A stretch of 64,000 nt of DNA, taken from the NCBI RefSeq assembly GCF_024138395.1, contig NZ_JAMYDU010000002.1, forward strand, positions 1 through 64,000. The letters run 5' to 3'. The DNA comes from Pseudomonas mandelii. Its GTDB lineage: Bacteria; Pseudomonadota; Gammaproteobacteria; Pseudomonadales; Pseudomonadaceae. Below the pieces are notes generated by a model that was not told where the DNA came from, did no database searches, and saw only the letters and a program-made list of their open reading frames with translations. The translations under genes were made by a program, and so were the position numbers. Below, piece after piece: positions 19,130 through 26,873 of this stretch; positions within the stretch are counted from its first letter, which is position 1; each line of letters opens with the position of its first letter.

Positions 19130-19909
19130 ATGAAATGTCTTGTTCTTATCGCGTCGCTGCTTTTATTAGCCGGTTGTGCCAGTGGCCCCCGAATCGATAC
19201 CAGCCACTCTTCAGCCAATCACGACAGTCGCATTCAGTTCGTGGTGATGCATTACACCTCCGCATCCTTGGAGACCTCGCTGCAATTGCTGACCCATGGC
19301 GAGGTCAGCAGCCACTACCTGATCAGCGACGACAAGCGCGCCACTATTTATAAGCTGATGGATGAAAACTTCCGGGCCTGGCACGCTGGCGAAAGCGAAT
19401 GGCAAGGCCGGACCTGGCTGAACTCCAGCTCCATTGGAATCGAGATCGTCAATCAAGGCTTTGAGGACACCCCGAACGGGCGTCTTTGGTATCCCTACAG
19501 CGAAGCCCAGATTCAGTCGATGATCTTTCTACTCAAAGACATCAGCAAGCGCCAAGGCATTCGCCCCCGCAATATCATTGGCCATAGCGACATCGCGCCG
19601 ATGCGCAAGCTCGATCCCGGCCCGCTGTTTCCCTGGAAGCGCCTGGCTGCCGAAGGCCTGGGGATCTGGCCGGATGAGCAGGCCGTGGCACGGCAGCAAG
19701 CGCAGTTCGCCGTGCAACTGCCAAGCATCAGTTGGTTTCAGGAGCAGCTTGCCCGCGTGGGCTACGCCACACCGCAAACCGGCGAACTGGATGTAGCGAC
19801 ACGCAATGTGCTGGCGGCCTTTCAGCTGCATTTTCGCCCTTCCCGTTTCGACGGTACTCCGGACGCACAAACCGCGGCGATTCTTCAGGTGCTGAATCAG
19901 ACAAAATAA
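19130..19909 (+). CDS. ampDh2: N-acetylmuramoyl-L-alanine amidase, AmpDh2-like lipoprotein
   Basis: This zinc amidase cleaves the MurNAc-L-Ala bond of peptidoglycan or anhydromuropeptides. It has 259 residues with lipobox LLAGC, an amidase-2 domain with zinc ligands (VVMHYT, later GHSDIAPMRKLDPG) and a C-terminal peptidoglycan-binding helical domain (TRNVLAAFQLHFRPS). The start at 19130 was chosen because it begins directly at the lipoprotein signal; the frame is open upstream without a hydrophobic core. Likely anchored in the outer membrane, like P. aeruginosa AmpDh2. Confidence 0.88.
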   Translation: MKCLVLIASLLLLAGCASGPRIDTSHSSANHDSRIQFVVMHYTSASLETSLQLLTHGEVSSHYLISDDKRATIYKLMDENFRAWHAGESEWQGRTWLNSSSIGIEIVNQGFEDTPNGRLWYPYSEAQIQSMIFLLKDISKRQGIRPRNIIGHSDIAPMRKLDPGPLFPWKRLAAEGLGIWPDEQAVARQQAQFAVQLPSISWFQEQLARVGYATPQTGELDVATRNVLAAFQLHFRPSRFDGTPDAQTAAILQVLNQTK

Positions 19910-19982
19910 TGACGCCCGCCCGACGGTCAGCGCTTTTTTCAAATCAGCAGCTATAACTCATTGGTAATTCTTCGGATATTCC

Positions 19983-21599
19983 ATGATGCCTGCTGCTCGG
20001 GAGAGACTGCATAGCTGGTTCTATCGCCCTTGGTTTTTGGCGATGCTGGCTACTGCCTTGAGCGCAACGCTTTTAACGGTCGGCAGTTTGTTCGTGGCGA
20101 TGCATCAGGTCGAGCACAACGAGAGTCAGGAAATGAATGCTCAAGGTGAGCGCTTCCTCGTCCGTCTCGAGCAACTGTTCGGACAGCTGCGCGAAAGCCT
20201 CGATGACCTGCAAGCCCAGCCACTGCGAGGTTGCGATGATGACATGATCGCCACCCTGCAGCAGGTCAGCTTCAATTACCGCTTCGTTTATGAAGCCGCT
20301 TATATGGACACTTCGCGAATCTGCTCCAACCGCCCCCGTCAGGAAGGGGTTTCGCTGATCCGACCGCCGGACATCAAGGGCCCCACCTACAGCTATTGGC
20401 TGAACACCACCACCGAACCCGATGAGAACCGCGCCGCGCTGATGCTTGGGCGTGGTAATTTCCGGGTTGCGACGTCCCGCGGGCATTTGACCGACATGGT
20501 CGATCTGTCGCCGGGGAGCAGCCTGCTGGTGGTGCTCGACCGCGGCACCCGGGCGATTCCGGTACTCGGTATCGAGCAGCCCTGGCCCCCCAAGGAACCC
20601 TGGCCCCCGAAAAGCCAGGATGCACTGCAAGTCACGCCTACCCATCTGATTTACCGAATGCCCACTAACACTCCCGAATATCAACTGGTACTGATCACGC
20701 CGCGCACCGGGATGCATGTGCCGGCGGTATGGTGGTGGCTACTGCCGGCTAGCCTGGCATTGAGTGCCTGTGTCGGCATTCTGGTGTTTTTGCTGGTACG
20801 CCAGCGTCAGTCGCTGGATGCAGAACTGCAGGGCGCCATACAGCGAGGCGAGTTGCAGGTGTTGTATCAACCGATCTTCGACCTCGACAGCCGCAACTGC
20901 GTCGGCGCCGAAGCCCTGCTGCGCTGGCGAAGGCCGGACGGCACGCTGACAAGTCCCGACCTGTTCATTCCGATGGCGGAGAATACCGGCCAGATCCGCC
21001 AGATGACTGACTTCGTATTACAACGCCTGCTGGAACAACTCGGGCAACTGTTGCGGTCCAATCCGCAGCTGTACATCTCGGTCAATCTGGCGGCCTGCGA
21101 TGTCATGGTGCCGCGTATCGGCCAAGTGATGGCGCGCCTGCTGAGCATGCACCGAGTGGCGGCCAGGCAGATTGCCTTTGAAGTGACCGAGCGCGGATTG
21201 GTGGATGTGGTGGTGGCCAGAGAAAACCTGCAAGCCCTGCGGGATGTCGGGCATCAAGTGCTGATCGACGATTTTGGCACCGGCTATTGCAGCCTCGCCT
21301 ACCTGCAAACCCTACCGGTGGACTGCCTGAAAATCGACAAGGCGTTTATCGACGCGCTGGGCCATGATGCCGCCAGCAGCGGCGTGGCACCGCACATCAT
21401 TCGCATGGCTCAGGCCCTGCAACTCAAAGTGATCGCAGAAGGCATCGAACACGAAGCCCAAGCGGTTTTTCTGAGCAGCGAAGGGGTGAAGTTCGGTCAG
21501 GGCTGGCTGTTCGCCCACGCACTGAGTGCCGTGCAGTTCATCGAACTGATTACCCGTGGCCGCCGACTGACCACGCGACGCCTGGATGACGAAGCCTGA
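19983..21599 (+). CDS. CSS-domain EAL phosphodiesterase
   Basis: This membrane c-di-GMP phosphodiesterase has 538 residues. An N-terminal membrane segment (~17-40), a periplasmic CSS-type sensor domain with two cysteines (RGCDDD and RICSN; the usual CSS reads CSN here) and a second membrane segment (~243-266) are followed by an EAL domain. EAL motifs are intact: EALLRW, DDFGTGYCSL, KIDKAFI and EGIEHEAQ. In DsbA/DsbB-linked relatives the periplasmic cysteines regulate proteolysis and activity. It faces kinB tail to tail, 12 bases apart. Start could also be the next ATG at 19986. Confidence 0.88.
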   Translation: MMPAARERLHSWFYRPWFLAMLATALSATLLTVGSLFVAMHQVEHNESQEMNAQGERFLVRLEQLFGQLRESLDDLQAQPLRGCDDDMIATLQQVSFNYRFVYEAAYMDTSRICSNRPRQEGVSLIRPPDIKGPTYSYWLNTTTEPDENRAALMLGRGNFRVATSRGHLTDMVDLSPGSSLLVVLDRGTRAIPVLGIEQPWPPKEPWPPKSQDALQVTPTHLIYRMPTNTPEYQLVLITPRTGMHVPAVWWWLLPASLALSACVGILVFLLVRQRQSLDAELQGAIQRGELQVLYQPIFDLDSRNCVGAEALLRWRRPDGTLTSPDLFIPMAENTGQIRQMTDFVLQRLLEQLGQLLRSNPQLYISVNLAACDVMVPRIGQVMARLLSMHRVAARQIAFEVTERGLVDVVVARENLQALRDVGHQVLIDDFGTGYCSLAYLQTLPVDCLKIDKAFIDALGHDAASSGVAPHIIRMAQALQLKVIAEGIEHEAQAVFLSSEGVKFGQGWLFAHALSAVQFIELITRGRRLTTRRLDDEA

Positions 21600-21611
21600 A
21601 AGGGCTCCGGT

Positions 21612-23402
21612 TTATATCGCCAGTGCCATGTAGAACTGCGTACCCTGCCCCGGCCGCGAATAGACCCCCATCCGCCCGCCGTGCAGCTGCACGATTTCCT
21701 TGCACAGCGCCAGACCGAGCCCGGCACCGCCCTTTTTGCGGCCAACCTGAACAAAGGGCTCGAAAATCCGTCCTTGCTGGCCGTAGGCAATGCCTTCGCC
21801 GTTGTCCTCGACGCTGATAATCATCCGCTCACCATGGCGCCGAGCCTGCAAACGTATCAGTCCGTCGTGGGAGGTATGGCGCAAGGCATTGTCGATCAGG
21901 TTATCGAGCACCCGTTCCAGTTGAGCCTGATCAGCTTGCAGCCGCGGCAACGGTCCCTGCACTTCCACCCGCAGTTCGATGCCCTTCTCTTGCGCCGGGC
22001 CGGCAAAACGCATCCGGGCCTGATCCAGCAAGTCTTCGATGCAGCACGGTGCCAGCGTGAGTTTTTGCAGACCGTTTTGATAGCGAGAGAAATTCAGCAG
22101 GTCGTTGATCAACTGCATCAGGCGCTGCATTTCTTCGTTGACGGTGTCCAGCAGGTCGGCCTCGCGGGAGTCTTCGGCAAAATGCGTCCGCTCGCGGAAC
22201 AGGCCGAATGCCATGTGCATCCCGGTAACCGGCGTGCGCAACTCATGGGAGGCGCGCAGGACGAACTCGCTGCGTACTCTTTCAAAGGCGCGCTGTTCGG
22301 TGACGTCATGCAATACCATCACGGCGCCGAGAATATGACCCTGGGTATGGCTGACCGGCGTCAGGCTATACGTCAGCAATCGCGACTCCCCATCGACCTC
22401 GATGCTCAAGTCGTCCGGCGCTCGTTCCAGCGTGCCACCGCGCAATACCAGTTGCAGTTGTTCATCCAGCTCGGGACGCTCGAGCGCCGTGCCCAACCCT
22501 TGGCCAAGGCGATCGGTGTCCCAGCCTAACTGGCGCTGAGCCACCGGGTTGAGGTGTTCGAGATGACCTTGACGATCGATAATCAGCAAACCGTCGTCAA
22601 TGCTGTCGAGCACCGCTTGCAAACGTTGCTGACCGGCGAGCAGCTCGTCGATATTGGTAGCCTGGTGCTCACGCAAGGCCTCGGCCATGATGCCGAAGCG
22701 GCGGGTCAACTGGTTCATTTCCACCGCGGAGGAAATCGGCAGGGTCACTTCGAAATTACCCTGACCAATGTTGTCAGCCGCCGCGGCCAAGGCCTCGATC
22801 GGTGCCCCGAACCGCCGGGCGATCGCATGGGCGGTAATGAACCCGATAAACAACACCGCCACCCCGACCAATCCAAGCAGGCCGGCAATTAACAGTGCCC
22901 GCTCCCGGGCCTTGTGTTCGATCTCAGTGATGTTTTCCAGGGCGCGCTTCTGTTCAGAGATCAAACCGTTTCGCAACGCGTTGAATTTTTCCGTGAGACT
23001 CCCATCATCACTGACTACCTGTACCGGAGCACGGGAAAGATCAAAAGCCTGCAGTAAGCTCTGATAATCAGCCTTGGCCTTTTTGAAACCATACTGGGTG
23101 CCCTCGCTGGACTGCTCGCGAGCAATGCCTTCGTCAAACAACTCAAGGGAATGCTGCCTGGATGCCTCGAACGCCGAAGGATCAGGTTGCTTGTCGAGCA
23201 TGATGATCAGTTGATCACCCAGGGTCTGACGCAGCTTCAAGCCCAGATCCAGCGTGACGAAGTTGTCACGGATCAAGGCTTCCTGAGTCCCTGCCATCTG
23301 CATCACGCTGACCAGTCCGAGCAAAAGCCCAAGCAGCGCCACGGTGATCAGCGCGGAAATACTCAGAAACAGCCGGGTGCGCAACGTCATCGCCAGTTTC
23401 AT
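21612..23402 (-). CDS. kinB: Sensor histidine kinase KinB
   Basis: This membrane sensor kinase pairs with AlgB and controls alginate and virulence genes. It has 596 residues: membrane segment ~12-34, periplasmic helical domain, membrane segment ~168-190, HAMP, PAS (DSIDDGLLIIDRQGHLEHLNP), H-box RASHELRTPVTG (His near 385), N-box LIDNALRHTS, G1 VEDNGEGIAYG and G2 GGAGLGLALCKEI. The sequence closely follows P. aeruginosa KinB as I recall it. It sits 10 bases after algB as the second gene of the operon. Confidence 0.95.
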   Translation of the reverse strand: MKLAMTLRTRLFLSISALITVALLGLLLGLVSVMQMAGTQEALIRDNFVTLDLGLKLRQTLGDQLIIMLDKQPDPSAFEASRQHSLELFDEGIAREQSSEGTQYGFKKAKADYQSLLQAFDLSRAPVQVVSDDGSLTEKFNALRNGLISEQKRALENITEIEHKARERALLIAGLLGLVGVAVLFIGFITAHAIARRFGAPIEALAAAADNIGQGNFEVTLPISSAVEMNQLTRRFGIMAEALREHQATNIDELLAGQQRLQAVLDSIDDGLLIIDRQGHLEHLNPVAQRQLGWDTDRLGQGLGTALERPELDEQLQLVLRGGTLERAPDDLSIEVDGESRLLTYSLTPVSHTQGHILGAVMVLHDVTEQRAFERVRSEFVLRASHELRTPVTGMHMAFGLFRERTHFAEDSREADLLDTVNEEMQRLMQLINDLLNFSRYQNGLQKLTLAPCCIEDLLDQARMRFAGPAQEKGIELRVEVQGPLPRLQADQAQLERVLDNLIDNALRHTSHDGLIRLQARRHGERMIISVEDNGEGIAYGQQGRIFEPFVQVGRKKGGAGLGLALCKEIVQLHGGRMGVYSRPGQGTQFYMALAI

Positions 23403-23412
23403 CGGTTACGAC

Positions 23413-24759
23413 TCACAGGTTGTACTGCTTGCGTTTGCGATACAGGGTCGAGGCATCGATACCCAAGGTCTTGGCCGCCTGATCCAGCGTGTCGGCCGTG
23501 GCGAGAACCGCGCCAATGTGAGCTTTTTCCAGTTCATCCAGGCTCAGCGCAGCACCAATGCGCGGCGTGTGGTTGGCCGGAGTCTCGGCCATGCCCAAGT
23601 GGTTGAGCTCTACCCGCTCCTGCGGACAAATAATGCTCGCGCGCTCCACCACGTTGCGCAGCTCGCGAATGTTGCCCGGCCAGCGGTAGCTGAGCAGCGC
23701 TTCGCGGGCATCGTCGCTGAAGCATCGGGCTGGACGCGAGTATTCCTTGACGAAGCGCGCCAGGAAACGGTCAGCCAGGTTCAGAATGTCTTCCCTGCGC
23801 TCGCGAAGCGGCGGCAAGTGCAAAGTGATGACATTCAGGCGATAGAGCAAGTCTTCACGAAAACGCCCCTCACGCACCATGTCTTCCAGGTTGAGGTTAG
23901 TCGCTGCGAGGATTCGCACGTCGGCACGACGGGTCACCGGGTCACCCACGCGCTCGTATTCCTTGTCCTGGATGAAACGCAGCAACTTTGGCTGCAAAGT
24001 CAGCGGAAAATCGCCGATCTCGTCGAGAAACAGCGTTCCGCCGTCAGCCTGATTGACGCGCCCCAACGTGCTTTCGCTGGCACCGGTGAAGGCGCCACGG
24101 CTGTGTCCGAAGAGCTCGCTGTCCATTAATTCGGCAGTCAGGGATGGGCAATTAATGGTGACGCAGGATTTCTTCTGGCGTTTGCTCCAGCCGTGAATCG
24201 CCCGTGACAGCTCACCTTTACCGGTGCCGGACTCGCCAAGAAGCAGGATATTGGCGTCGGTACTGGCGACCTGGCGCGCGGTTTCGAGCACCACTTTCAT
24301 GGCCGGACTATAGGAATCCAGTCCCTCCTTGGGTTTGCGCACTTCACCTTCGAGGGCTTCCAGCCGCGCCGAGAGTTGGCGTACTTCCAGCTGTTTGGCA
24401 GTGGCCAGGCGCAACTGGTCGGGGCTGCAAGGTTTGACCAGATAGTCGGCGGCACCCGCTTGAATCGCATCCACTGCGGTGTCCACGGCCGAGTGAGCAG
24501 TGACAATGACTACTCGCATCCAGGGCGCCTGAATACGCATCTGGGCCAGCACATCCAGGCCGTTATCTTCACCCAGGCGCAAATCGAGGAAACACAGGTC
24601 GAAAACCTGGCGCTGCAACAAGGCTTCGGCCTGAGCAGCGCTGGTCGCGGTGGCCACGCTGTAGCCTTCGTCTTCGAGGCAATAGCGAAAGGTTCGGAGG
24701 ATGGCGGACTCGTCGTCCACCAGCAGAATGCGGCCTTGATGCTCAGTGGCTGATTCCAT
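23413..24759 (-). CDS. algB: NtrC-family response regulator AlgB
   Basis: This response regulator activates alginate genes in P. aeruginosa. It has 448 residues: receiver domain with phospho-acceptor Asp59 (CFLDLRLGEDNG), AAA+ domain with Walker A GESGTGKGE, the sigma-54 contact motif GAFTGA and Walker B GGTLFLDEIGDFP, and a Fis-type HTH at the C-terminus (TLDQAAKTLGIDASTLYRKRKQ). Nearly identical to P. aeruginosa AlgB from memory. It is the first gene of algB-kinB; an AGGAG-like site precedes the ATG. Confidence 0.96.
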   Translation of the reverse strand: MESATEHQGRILLVDDESAILRTFRYCLEDEGYSVATATSAAQAEALLQRQVFDLCFLDLRLGEDNGLDVLAQMRIQAPWMRVVIVTAHSAVDTAVDAIQAGAADYLVKPCSPDQLRLATAKQLEVRQLSARLEALEGEVRKPKEGLDSYSPAMKVVLETARQVASTDANILLLGESGTGKGELSRAIHGWSKRQKKSCVTINCPSLTAELMDSELFGHSRGAFTGASESTLGRVNQADGGTLFLDEIGDFPLTLQPKLLRFIQDKEYERVGDPVTRRADVRILAATNLNLEDMVREGRFREDLLYRLNVITLHLPPLRERREDILNLADRFLARFVKEYSRPARCFSDDAREALLSYRWPGNIRELRNVVERASIICPQERVELNHLGMAETPANHTPRIGAALSLDELEKAHIGAVLATADTLDQAAKTLGIDASTLYRKRKQYNL

Positions 24760-25195
24760 GTTCCTACGCTCCTTTAATGGTTGAATTTGGTTAGGCCCGG
24801 AAAAAATCGGGCAACTTGCATGATTGATTGTGGCCGATTTCAGCCAAATCAGCGGAGCTATCTACTTCGCCATAAGATAACCCGCTGATTTATTTAATTT
24901 TTTATTAATGAACCGTTCTTCGGCGATTGCCTGCGTCCCTTTCTGACATCCGCGCCCTTCGTTCAATTCCAAAAATATTGAAAGTTTCGGCGAATTCATC
25001 GTGCATTACGCACGGCCTTGAATGGGCCATCGTGCAGGATGCGTCCAGAGCGATTTTCACAATTCATGTAACTCATTGATTTAAATCGTATTAAACCCAA
25101 CAAAAAGGTGGCATGCAGGCTGCAGGTATCTGAGTACTCAGGGCATTTAATAAATCAGTGCCCGCCAACCTACCCACAGTGGGAGGAACTTCAGG
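24760..25195. other. 436-base AT-rich intergenic region between algB and the 25196 gene
   Basis: This divergent spacer has no open frame with coding character. It is more AT-rich than its surroundings (for example the TTTATTTAATTTTTTATTAATG stretch near 24890). It must hold the algB-kinB promoter on the left. On the right it contains a sigma-54-like promoter at 25109-25124. A clear sigma-22 site for algB was looked for but not found. Confidence 0.6.
25109..25124 (+). promoter_or_regulatory. Candidate sigma-54 promoter
   Basis: TGGCAT-N5-CTGCA matches the -24/-12 consensus TGGCAC-N5-TTGCA at 9 of 11 positions. The GG and GC doublets are exactly 10 bases apart. It lies 72 bases before the 25196 ATG and next to algB, which encodes a regulator with a GAFTGA motif. 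Confidence 0.45.
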
Positions 25196-25480
25196 ATGAA
25201 TCGCCAAGGTGCCGCCCAATTGCGTATCTCGCCGTTGCATATCCAGCAAGGCTTGTTCGCCCTGCTGGCATTGTTGATCACCTTGATTGGCGGCCAGCAG
25301 TTCTTGCGTTGGGAACAGAGCCAGCAGCCAGAGACGCCGCCACACCTGTCGATTCCCCACGCCCCCCAAACCCACTTTAGTGCCGTCAGCAACCAGGCTG
25401 ACAGCGACTCGATGCGAATGATGGACGTCGACCAGGCCCAGCCTGTGGACGAGACGCCTCAGGAGCGTTGGGTGTTTTAA
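25196..25480 (+). CDS. Small membrane-anchored protein, algB-linked
   Basis: This 94-residue protein has unknown function. A short basic N-terminus (MNRQGAAQLRIS) is followed by one membrane segment (~17-36, GLFALLALLITLIGGQQFL) and a polar, proline- and aspartate-rich tail (~37-94). Good SD GGGAGG upstream. It is followed at 82 bases by the DUF1328 and Ivy-like genes on the same strand, forming a likely small envelope operon downstream of a sigma-54-like promoter. Confidence 0.75.
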   Translation: MNRQGAAQLRISPLHIQQGLFALLALLITLIGGQQFLRWEQSQQPETPPHLSIPHAPQTHFSAVSNQADSDSMRMMDVDQAQPVDETPQERWVF

Positions 25481-25516
25481 GCAAACGAACTTGGCGCGCT
25501 CAACGCGCCGGGATAA

Positions 25517-25726
<210 letters not shown>

Positions 25727-25728
25727 AC

Positions 25729-26193
25729 ATGAGCATTTCGTTAAAGACAGTGGCAGCCGCCCTGCTTCTGGGCGGCAGTGCCATGGCAATGGCGGCCAAC
25801 GATGGCCAGATGCGAGCCAATCAATTGCTCAATGCAGACCCGCAGTACCGTGAAACCTGGCAAGGCGTTGTGAAGAAAGAAGAACGCCTGCCGGAATGGG
25901 TGATGAACCTGTCCGGCGATGCCGAACAAATGAACGCCGTCGAAGAGGATGGCGACAAGTATGTGGTCGGGCCGCTCTGCGAAACGCAGCAGACGTGTCT
26001 GAACAAACGCTTGATCGTGGCATTCAGCTTCGACAAAAAGGACGCCTACGCCATGCTGGTCGAAGTGCCAGCAGGCCTGCCGGCCGACAAGTCGCCCACG
26101 CGACATGCCGATTACCGCTTCCTCGGCAAACCGAACGAAGGCATGCAGGAGTTGTTGATGGAGCAACTGAAGAAAGATCCGAACTGGTATTGA
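25729..26193 (+). CDS. Ivy-family (inhibitor of vertebrate lysozyme) periplasmic protein
   Basis: This 154-residue exported protein (signal peptide to about AMA-AND) has the Ivy fold pattern (LLNADPQYRETWQGVV, LPEWVMNLSG, AYAMLVEVP, RFLGKPN). True Ivy inserts a CKPHDC loop into the lysozyme active site; here the equivalent disulfide loop reads CETQQTC and lacks the key histidine. Either it inhibits another lysozyme or lytic transglycosylase, or it has lost this activity. It is the third gene of the cluster with DUF1328. Confidence 0.82.
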   Translation: MSISLKTVAAALLLGGSAMAMAANDGQMRANQLLNADPQYRETWQGVVKKEERLPEWVMNLSGDAEQMNAVEEDGDKYVVGPLCETQQTCLNKRLIVAFSFDKKDAYAMLVEVPAGLPADKSPTRHADYRFLGKPNEGMQELLMEQLKKDPNWY

Positions 26194-26199
26194 GTTTCG

Positions 26200-26420
26200 A
26201 AACACGAAAGAGGCCCAGCGCTTCTTTCCACTGCGCTACCCGAGGACGGTAGACGCATGACCAAGGGGTCGGGATGTTCTGACTGCTTCAGGGTCGGAGT
26301 GACCTACGGGTACAGGGAGTACCTGCGCAAGGGCCGGGTCAGGTAAAGCGCCGCCAGTTCGCCGGGGCCAAAGTGGCCCGACGAACTTGCGGAGCGCTTC
26401 AACGTGCAAAACGTTGATCT
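26200..26420 (+). ncRNA. Hairpin-dense region with GGA loops; candidate Rsm-type RNA
   Basis: At least six consecutive hairpins fill this non-coding stretch: 26206-26228; 26232-26257 (loop CGAGGAC); 26259-26270; 26292-26304 (loop GGAGT); 26309-26323 (loop AGGGA on stem GGTAC/GTACC); and 26356-26388 (14-base arms). A 7-bp hairpin follows at 26399-26417. Three display GGA in the loop, and GTACAGGGAGT is very close to the CsrA/RsmA SELEX consensus RUACARGGAUGU. No T-tract terminator or GacA box was seen, so the transcript ends are undefined. It could be an independent sRNA or the 3' UTR of the Ivy operon. Confidence 0.45.
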
Positions 26421-26873
26421 AGAGCATTCAGCTCATCTGTTCTTGGTGCATATTCCCCGCAAAACCGTTTCGCGGTGTTTCCTCTTGACCGTATATCGAG
26501 AAAGCTCCCGACTTTCCCGAGAGAGAATTCGCAGCCAAACGTAGGATTTTTCCTAAATTTCCGCTTATTTAAAAAACATCGACCTGCGCTGAAATGGCCG
26601 GCATACGGCACTTATGCCCGCCTGAATGTCGTTTTCAAACCGGTTGGGACGCGGGTTTCAGTTAGAAAATCTCATGCCGATTCGGCATAGGGTAGGCGTT
26701 TACGGCATTAGACGGCGCTTCCCTGCATCGGAATAGTTGCGCCTTTTTCGCTGCCTGAGAGCTGTAAATGCTCGCTCGCGGGGACCTTATACGGGGCCGA
26801 TGCAAGAGGTGTTCGCCATTGAGCGTTTCAGTTCATGCATCAGCCTGAGTCAAACGCAAGTAAGGGTAAAGAT
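26421..26873. other. Upstream region of gltP with palindromes
   Basis: No gene was found here. The region is locally AT-rich and contains the short hairpin TAGGA-TTTT-TCCTA (26542-26555), the inverted repeat GGCAT-N9-ATGCC (26600-26618) and the perfect palindrome ATGCCGA-T-TCGGCAT (26674-26688). These are candidate operators for gltP, but no characterised regulator site was recognised. Confidence 0.5.

Noticed and set aside
26200..26420. RNase P RNA, 6S RNA, tmRNA or a glycine riboswitch
   Set aside because: None of the conserved core sequences of these RNAs was recognised in the hairpin region.
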